Assembly (NCBI GenBank): GCA_015698045.1
Contig: BLAL01000285.1
Span: forward strand, 2,232,001 to 2,296,000
Length of the DNA stretch: 64,000 nt
Source of the DNA: Rhizophagus clarus
Lineage: Eukaryota; Glomeromycota; Glomeromycetes; Glomerales; Glomeraceae
Reading direction: 5' to 3'
Under the pieces are notes generated by a model. The model saw nothing but the letters and a program-made list of their open reading frames with translations, had not been told where the DNA came from and did no database searches. Of this stretch, positions 57,539 to 64,000 are shown one piece after another. The stretch's first letter is position 1. The number at the start of each line of letters is the position of its first letter. Position numbers and translations under genes: made by a program.

Positions 57539-58824
57539 TAAATTGAATTTTAAAGGAGAGATCTTAATGAAAACTTAACGAAAAACTTAAATTAAATTGA
57601 TTTATTTTATTTTATTTTATTTTTTTTTTTTTGATACTGAAGAATTTAGGTAAAATAAATTCTAAACGAAGAAAAAAAAGTATATCAAATCAATTTATTT
57701 CATTTGGTTTTATTTTTTGTAATATACAGAATTTTGGGTGTCTTTTTAAATATATTTATGATTAATTTTTCATCATAGTACACGACAAGTTTTTTTATTT
57801 TTAGAAAATTAATTTATTTAAAGAATTTGTTTACATGAAATTATTTAATCTTATATGAAATGAAATGCAAGCTTAGAAATTTGGCAGTTGTCATTTTGGC
57901 AGTTCGATGATTTTGGTAAAAAATCATTACACTTCAATGGAGAAAGAAGGATCTTTGCAGAACAATCTTTTTAGATGGTAAACAAGAGCTCAATTTTGAT
58001 CAGACCACCCGAATTTAATGCGCATCCTTATATTTTACCTACAGTACAAAAAAAATATATACAGGCCCTACACATATTTTTTTTTTTTAAAAAAAATTTA
58101 ATTATTAGGACAAATAAAGATAACAAATATCAGGTTATTACATAAATATTGTTTATATTTTTAAACAAACTGCTGAACTGCATTTAAATTCATAGAAAAT
58201 AATAATTGCAGCTAAAAAAAAAAAAAAAAAAAATGTTTGTTAATTATCATTTTTAGGGAAACAAATATATCGGATATTAATTAGTAAATGTTAATCATTT
58301 GTCCTACTGAAATTTCACCAACACAAATAGCATTCACATAATGGTATAAGCGTATATGCTTAATAATATAATTATTAGATCGCAAAACTAAATATAAAAA
58401 TTCTAACAAAAAATAGTACATTCATTATATTCATTTTTGGATTCTTGAAAGATATTTCTCAATTTATTTTCGCGGTCAACTACTGACGTAGGCTCACTGT
58501 ATTCTTATAATAACATAATTAGATGTTTACGCATGATTAAATCTCTCTTTAACACATCAAAAAAGCTTAAATGCAAAAGAAAAGTTTTTTAAAAACAATA
58601 AATGAAAAAAGAAAACAGAATATTTGTAACTGTGTATGCATATTATCTTTGATTAAAGAAAGTAGCGAATGGGAATTGCCTTACATGGCTGAGTGTACTT
58701 TTTTCGGAGCCCGTTAATGTCACATAAATTGATAGATTGTTTCGTTAAGAATTACAGCATTAGAAATAAGCCATGTGACAATTATTAAGTGCCAAATAAA
58801 TATTTCGTGCTCAATTCAAGAGAA

Positions 58825-58982
58825 ATTTTAACTTTCACGTGATCAATAAGGTATTTGTCATCCGTGTCACGCCCCTCTTTTTACCAAGTATTCTAAGAAC
58901 TTTATAAAATCTCAAATATATAATTCCATAATGCCAAGTCAATGCCATAACTTCGGCCAAAAAGTCACGTGAAAGCGAAATT
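58825..58982. repeat. Spaced inverted repeat with CACGTGA
   Basis: AAATTTTAACTTTCACGTGA on the left and TCACGTGAAAGCGAAATTTT on the right face each other about 120 bp apart. This is either the ends of a small worn MITE or paired regulatory sites. Confidence 0.4.
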
Positions 58983-60084
58983 TTGTTGGAAGTTATTATG
59001 GAGATCACGGGATATTCTCCTTAGACGCCCAAAATTTGATGGTATCAGGTAATTCTAACTTCCCACGGCTTAGGAGTACTCTGAAACCTGGTTTTAAAAG
59101 TTGAATAGTAATCCGGGTATAATCCTGTCAGTATTAAAAGAATTTAATTTTAATTCGACTTATAGAGTGCTAATTTTAGGAAATTAAATAACTCATTTCC
59201 TTAACCATCCTTAAATCCATATATTATATATTCAATATAATGAAATGGATATTTTTTGAGGTATTCGTAAGGGGATTAAGCCGAATTAAGCAGTGCCATA
59301 CGATAACGTGCCATATCTGATACGATAATGTCCTAATGTCTATATCATAGTAATGTAATGAAAGGTAAAGCCTAATTAGCAGCTATCAGAAGTCGTTATC
59401 TTTGCTTTTTAATTTTTTGGGTGGAGAATACATTGTTGATTGGGTTTATGCTATGTTTGTGGGATCATCTATTAATATTTTAATTTACGTTAGTAATTGA
59501 CGCATTAAAAACTTATCAAAAACGACTCTGAAATTTTTGAACATCTTGGTGATCTTTCTGAAAAATTTTCTAACTCAATAATTCTTTTAGGGATGTACTG
59601 TGTTAACATTTTAATCTCTCTCAACGAAAATTATTAAGTAGCAATGATATCATTTCCCCTCATTTACAGTACGATAACCATTTTGAATTTCGGTTATTCG
59701 GCAAATATGTATCATATATCAGGAGGAATCCAATTTAATTGGTGAATTTTCAATCGTCATATTCATTCCCAATTATTATTATTACATCACATCTCAACGA
59801 GATGAATATTTAATTACTACTAAGGATTAACACACTTAAATCAATATTTTATCGATATCTTCCTTTGCCACTCGAAAATGATCTCTCATAACGTTAAATT
59901 TATTGAGTTTAATGCTAAATTCTTTATTCGCTTTTTAATTATCAATCAACCTTTTTATTTGGTTATATGTATATTTTATATATTTGATGGCAAAGTACTA
60001 GTTGATTAATACTTGTCTGTAATTTGAAATATTTTGCTAATTAAGCACGGCGCGGTAAAAACTACTTTCAAGACGTACCATTTC

Positions 60085-60270
60085 AAGTTAAGTATTTGAA
60101 ATATTTAAAAATGGTTATTTGTTAATTAACATTTTTAGGTTAAATATATTAAAAATGTTTAAAAAGTGGTTATCTACCAATTAACATTTCTAGGTTAAAT
60201 ATTTGAAATGTTTAAAAATGTTTATCTGGCAATTAACATTTTAAAGGTTAAATATTTGAAATGTTTAGGT
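60085..60270. repeat. About 55-60-bp tandem repeat, three to four copies
   Basis: Units hold AATTAACATTT, AGGTTAAATATTTGAAATG and TTTAAAAATG-TTAT. Copies start near 60085, 60125, 60180 and 60228 and have diverged. Confidence 0.65.
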
Positions 60271-63200
60271 TTTAAAATATGGTACCGTAATTGTAAATGC
60301 ATATTACTCGAAAACCTTGTAAAAAAAAGGGGGGTGCTTAATTTCGAGAATTTACGATAAGTTGAACAAATTTTGAAACTTTGAAATTTTACATATGTTC
60401 ATATGACAGAGTCATATGATTATATAATACATATCAAACACATCTTACATGAAAAAGTCATATGAACTAGTCGAATAGTCATGTGAAATAAATGTTTCAT
60501 CTTATTCTAGCCAATCACAACCCATTAATCCAAAACGTGTTATAATGATCAACCGATAGTAGAAAACTCTTAACTGATTTTCTATTTATAGCCGGATTAA
60601 TAATAATAATAATATTTCTATAATTACAATTCCCTATAGAAAAACTATATTACATTTATGGTATTAATATACTTATTTGAAAGATATAATGAAAAAAAAA
60701 ATAATAATAATAATAATAAAAGAAATAGAAAATTCCAAAATATTCAAAAAGTGTACTACTAATCAAAGTATCAAATACTTTTTTTGTAAAATACCGTCTC
60801 TTTAATGTTTTAGTCGGTAATTTCCAAAAGATGACTTTTAAACGATCCATAAATTAATGATAAGAATTTCTTTATAGGCATTATAGGTCGTTACAGACCG
60901 TTACAAGCCCATTACATTTATGAAATTATTATAAGAAAAATAATCGGAGATGATTCCGTGGCTGGTTGTATAAGAATTAAATAGTTAAAATTTTGGTTTT
61001 TTTTTTTACGCGTATCTCGTACACACATATGCGGTGATTGATTTTTCGGAAGTTCGGAAGCCCATACGAATTTAATTAGCCGATATCCTTAAAATCTGAA
61101 ACAAAATGATGAACTCTATCTTTAATCTTCGGCCGCACATAGTGACCTAAAAAAAAAAAAAAATCTTCAGCCTAAATTATAATATTTTTGCAAAACAAAA
61201 AAAATTAAGAAAATCTCTGAGTCACAGGCATGTCAATCGTTTCTATAAATGTCGACCAATGGAAAATTGCTTCTTGGCAATCGGAAAGTTCGAGAATCTC
61301 AGTAACATGTATATACTACGGACTCAATTGTAATTTAATCGATAAAGAAAAAGCTTTTCATTTTTTGATATTCTTAATAAAATATTCGATCCGGAAAGTA
61401 TTTTTGCATGAGTATTTTTAAAAACCATATTCTTCTATTAAGTTTATTCTGTATGAAAAGTTTGAAAGGGATCAACAAAGCAACAAAGAGAAAAATGCGT
61501 GTGTCACCTACATGTGATTCTAGATGCATAATTTTTCGACTGGAACATTCTTTTGTATTTTTTAGAACAAAGAGTGTTCTGGCTTTGTGTTTATCGAATT
61601 GAAAGAAAGACAATTATTTCCCTTTCACATTATTACCATTATTTAATAATTAATATTGTTATTTTTCTGTTACATATGAATTTTTTGGCTAAAAATTACA
61701 TTACGTATTTTATACTATAATAAATTAACAATAATAATAATGATAATAATGATAATAATAAGAGAATTCTACGGACAATGATTCCTTTTTTTGCTCACTT
61801 ATTTTTTTACTCAGGATAATCAGAAGATACTGCTAAGCCTAAGAATTAGAATCGAAATATCGAAATATTACATAAACAATTTTTTAGTTAGCCGATTTGA
61901 ATTTGTATCCATTTATGTATCACGAGGTCGCGTCATGCAACGTGATGAACTGAACCACAAAGTCTACGCGATGAGCACGATAAAGAATCATTTACTCAGG
62001 AGAACGGGAAGAACAGGAAAGGAAGAATGAAAGAATAGATTAACAAAAATGTAATAATGTTCAGGGGAACTTTTGATGAAAAAAAAAAAAGAAATGTATA
62101 CCAAAAATATTATACAAAATAAATAAAATAATCAAATAAATTTATCTTTTAAAGCGAACAAAATGAATTAAATAAAGGAAACTTAACAAAGATTAATTTT
62201 ACTTGTTTATTTTTTACAGAAAAGATATTCTTTACAAAAAAGATAATCTTTACAAAAAAAGATAATTTTTTACAAAGATAATATATATTTTTTTAATTGA
62301 TTTCATATAAACAAAAATGCAGTTTCAAAAATAAACAAATTATTAAAAAATGAATATACCTTAAGTGGAAGATTGGAGGAAAAATTTTCTTGTCAACTAT
62401 TTACAAGATAATTATAAATGCAAAGAAGACCCGAGTCTAACTTATCAAAAAAAAAAGATCAAGGTTACGCGCGATCAAATTATAACACATTTTTAGGAAT
62501 TAATTAACCTTTGTCTTATCATAGTTCGATTTGTAACTATTGTTATTAAGACTTATAGCAAATTTGTGGGTTTATTGATAATAAAGTGGCGTTCTATGCA
62601 AGTATAGGCCGATTAAGAAATTGATCAAATGATATCAATCAATTAAAATTCGCATCTGCAAGAACATTTTAATTTTATTCGGTTTAATAAGATCAACATG
62701 TTAAATTTAATTTGATCGTGGCGCACATAAATTTAATTCATGTGGATGGTAAGGTGCAGAAAAAAATGAAAAAATAAGGAAAACAAACAATTAACAAAGC
62801 CTCATTTGAAAGAAAAAAAAGTTTCAATTCAACATTTAAAACGTCTTAATAGAAATCCTAAACATACATATTGTTAAAGCATGCAGTGGTGCAGTGCAGT
62901 TGGGCCCAGTTCTAGCCACACATAACACAATATTAACGTGATTAGTAAGACATTGGTACAAAAGTATGGGATCATAAGGAAAAAAAAAAAGGGGGCTTGA
63001 TGAGCAGAGCACAAACCCTAAGTGTATCAAATTAATTGTGACACAAGAGAACCAGCAAGTTTTAAACAGGTTTTTGTGCATCACTTGATTTCAATTCACC
63101 GCAGCAAACTCTTTGTTAATGAAAATCTGACCAATCATTTACGTCGTAGAACGTAAGCATCTCATTGTTACTTATATCCGAATGAAAATCATGTTGTCAC

Positions 63201-64000
63201 ACGAATTACGTACATTTTCGTAATTAAAGTTTGAAAAAATGCACAATGATTGTTAGTAAAACGTGACACCATGCAAAACCTTACATTGAATGACATTCGT
63301 AGCACGTTCTAAATATGGAGTTGTTAATAAAAGAACAATAATCTAGAAATTTGATTTCACATTATATAATATGTAATTTAGGTTTTTTCCTTTTAAGGTT
63401 CTATAGAAACTGTAAAAAAAAAAAACCGGTTTTTTTATTTACGTGCATATCATATCAAGTCATAGGATTTAATTAATATGAATTTGAGTAACAATTTTAA
63501 AAAAATGATTTCGATAAGGATCTATACTCTAAAAAATTTATTATTTTTTTTTTTTTTTTTTTTTTTTTAAACTTGCATATTATGTATATTTGAGGGCGTA
63601 AAGATCTTTAATTTATGAAATTCAAAAAAAAAAAAATCATCTTGTGTCATCAAAATACGGAGAAAGAATCCGAATTTAAACCTGTTTATTCTTGCTAAAA
63701 TTTAAACTTTTTTTGAGGATACTTTAAAATAAATTAAACAATACCATATTAGGATATTGGACATATTGAATATATAAAGTTATTGTTAAAAAAAAAGATG
63801 CAGGATGCAAAGTGACTCGGTTTTTTTAAGTTTGTGCAGTTGTCTCGCAGGGAGGGGCAATAGCGTTTTAAACTACTTTGTTACCTAATGTTTGAATGAT
63901 TGACGCTCCACAAAAAAAAAAAAAAAAAAAAAAAAAGAATAATTCCTCGATTTTTTTTTTTTAAAAAAAAAAACTCTAATAGATTGTTTGTATACTATTA

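Larger units (their letters stand above)
56511..64000. other. Long region without a convincing gene
   Basis: Seven and a half kilobases with no recognised protein. Compared with transposon-rich parts, it has less extreme composition in places (58.8-59.4, 60.3-60.6, 61.9-62.0, 62.9-63.3 kb), several CACGTG-containing words (56.85, 56.93, 58.83, 58.97 kb) and a CCAAT box near 60510. Poly-A/T tracts occur at 58211, 63545 and 63910. It may hold upstream regulatory DNA or non-coding transcripts of a gene outside the window. Confidence 0.4.

Noticed and set aside
58660-59110. Possible structured RNA or tRNA in a G+C-richer island
   Set aside because: No cloverleaf, T-loop GTTCRA box or known snRNA core could be fitted by eye.
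61230-62030. Several 60-80-codon frames on both strands
   Set aside because: Overlap each other on opposite strands, have no recognisable motif and no supporting splice structure.
62836-63084. 82-codon minus frame with a hydrophobic start
   Set aside because: Considered as a small secreted protein, but it lacks a proper signal peptide and gene-like context.

Overview
The window looks like nuclear DNA of an arbuscular mycorrhizal fungus (Glomeromycotina, most like Rhizophagus). This rests on strong A+T richness, many short GT..AG introns (about 55-155 bp), an intron-bearing histone H3 gene, and family content: a fungal guanylate-binding-protein-like GTPase, Plavaka and hAT transposases, and a kinase-linked pseudogene. 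The species name is inference; the eukaryotic, fungal character is clear. No tRNA, rRNA or CRISPR was recognised.

Region 1 (1-10.3 kb) is gene-dense. It holds SAS10/UTP3 (ribosome biogenesis, minus strand), divergent from histone H3 across a 229-bp shared promoter. Next come an eight-exon gene with four membrane segments, a MORN-like segment and a DUF900-type alpha/beta hydrolase, then an LRR/zinc-knuckle gene broken by a perfect 13-bp tandem duplication, then a five-exon GBP/atlastin-like GTPase. Region 2 (10.3-15.7 kb) is A+T-rich filler with a decayed long-period repeat, a truncated kinase-type pseudogene and a nuclease-like pseudogene.

Region 3 (about 15.7-25.4 kb) is a composite mobile element. 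Matching inverted ends enclose palindromic and 50-bp subterminal repeats, a second inner pair of about 230-bp inverted repeats, a multi-exon Plavaka-type transposase with one frameshift and one stop, an opposite-strand accessory gene with coiled-coil and Asp-rich parts, a nested 218-bp MITE, and a small intact four-exon Myb/SANT-like gene.

Region 4 (26-42 kb) is a stack of insertions. It has an ORF1-only, poly(A)-tailed retroelement with a perfect 15-bp target duplication; a MITE with a G-quadruplex motif; an 11-copy array of about 120 bp; a 798-bp hAT-like MITE with a perfect 8-bp target duplication; and an eroded copy of the same array split by a poly(A) retroelement and by a complete but dead hAT element.

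Region 5 (42.9-56.5 kb) has two intact genes: a zeta-crystallin-like medium-chain reductase and a secreted HExxH metalloprotease-like protein. The protease has a downstream tandem duplicate that has decayed almost entirely through C-to-T and G-to-A changes. Insertions have shattered it into pieces spread over 10 kb. One insertion is a retroelement with an exact 11-bp target duplication; another stretch holds a CACTA-like element with a 1-kb polypurine tract and a 20-bp minisatellite. Region 6 (56.5-64 kb) has no convincing gene.

The main story is a few housekeeping or signalling genes beside a transposon landscape in which insertion order, target duplications and transition-biased decay can be read directly.
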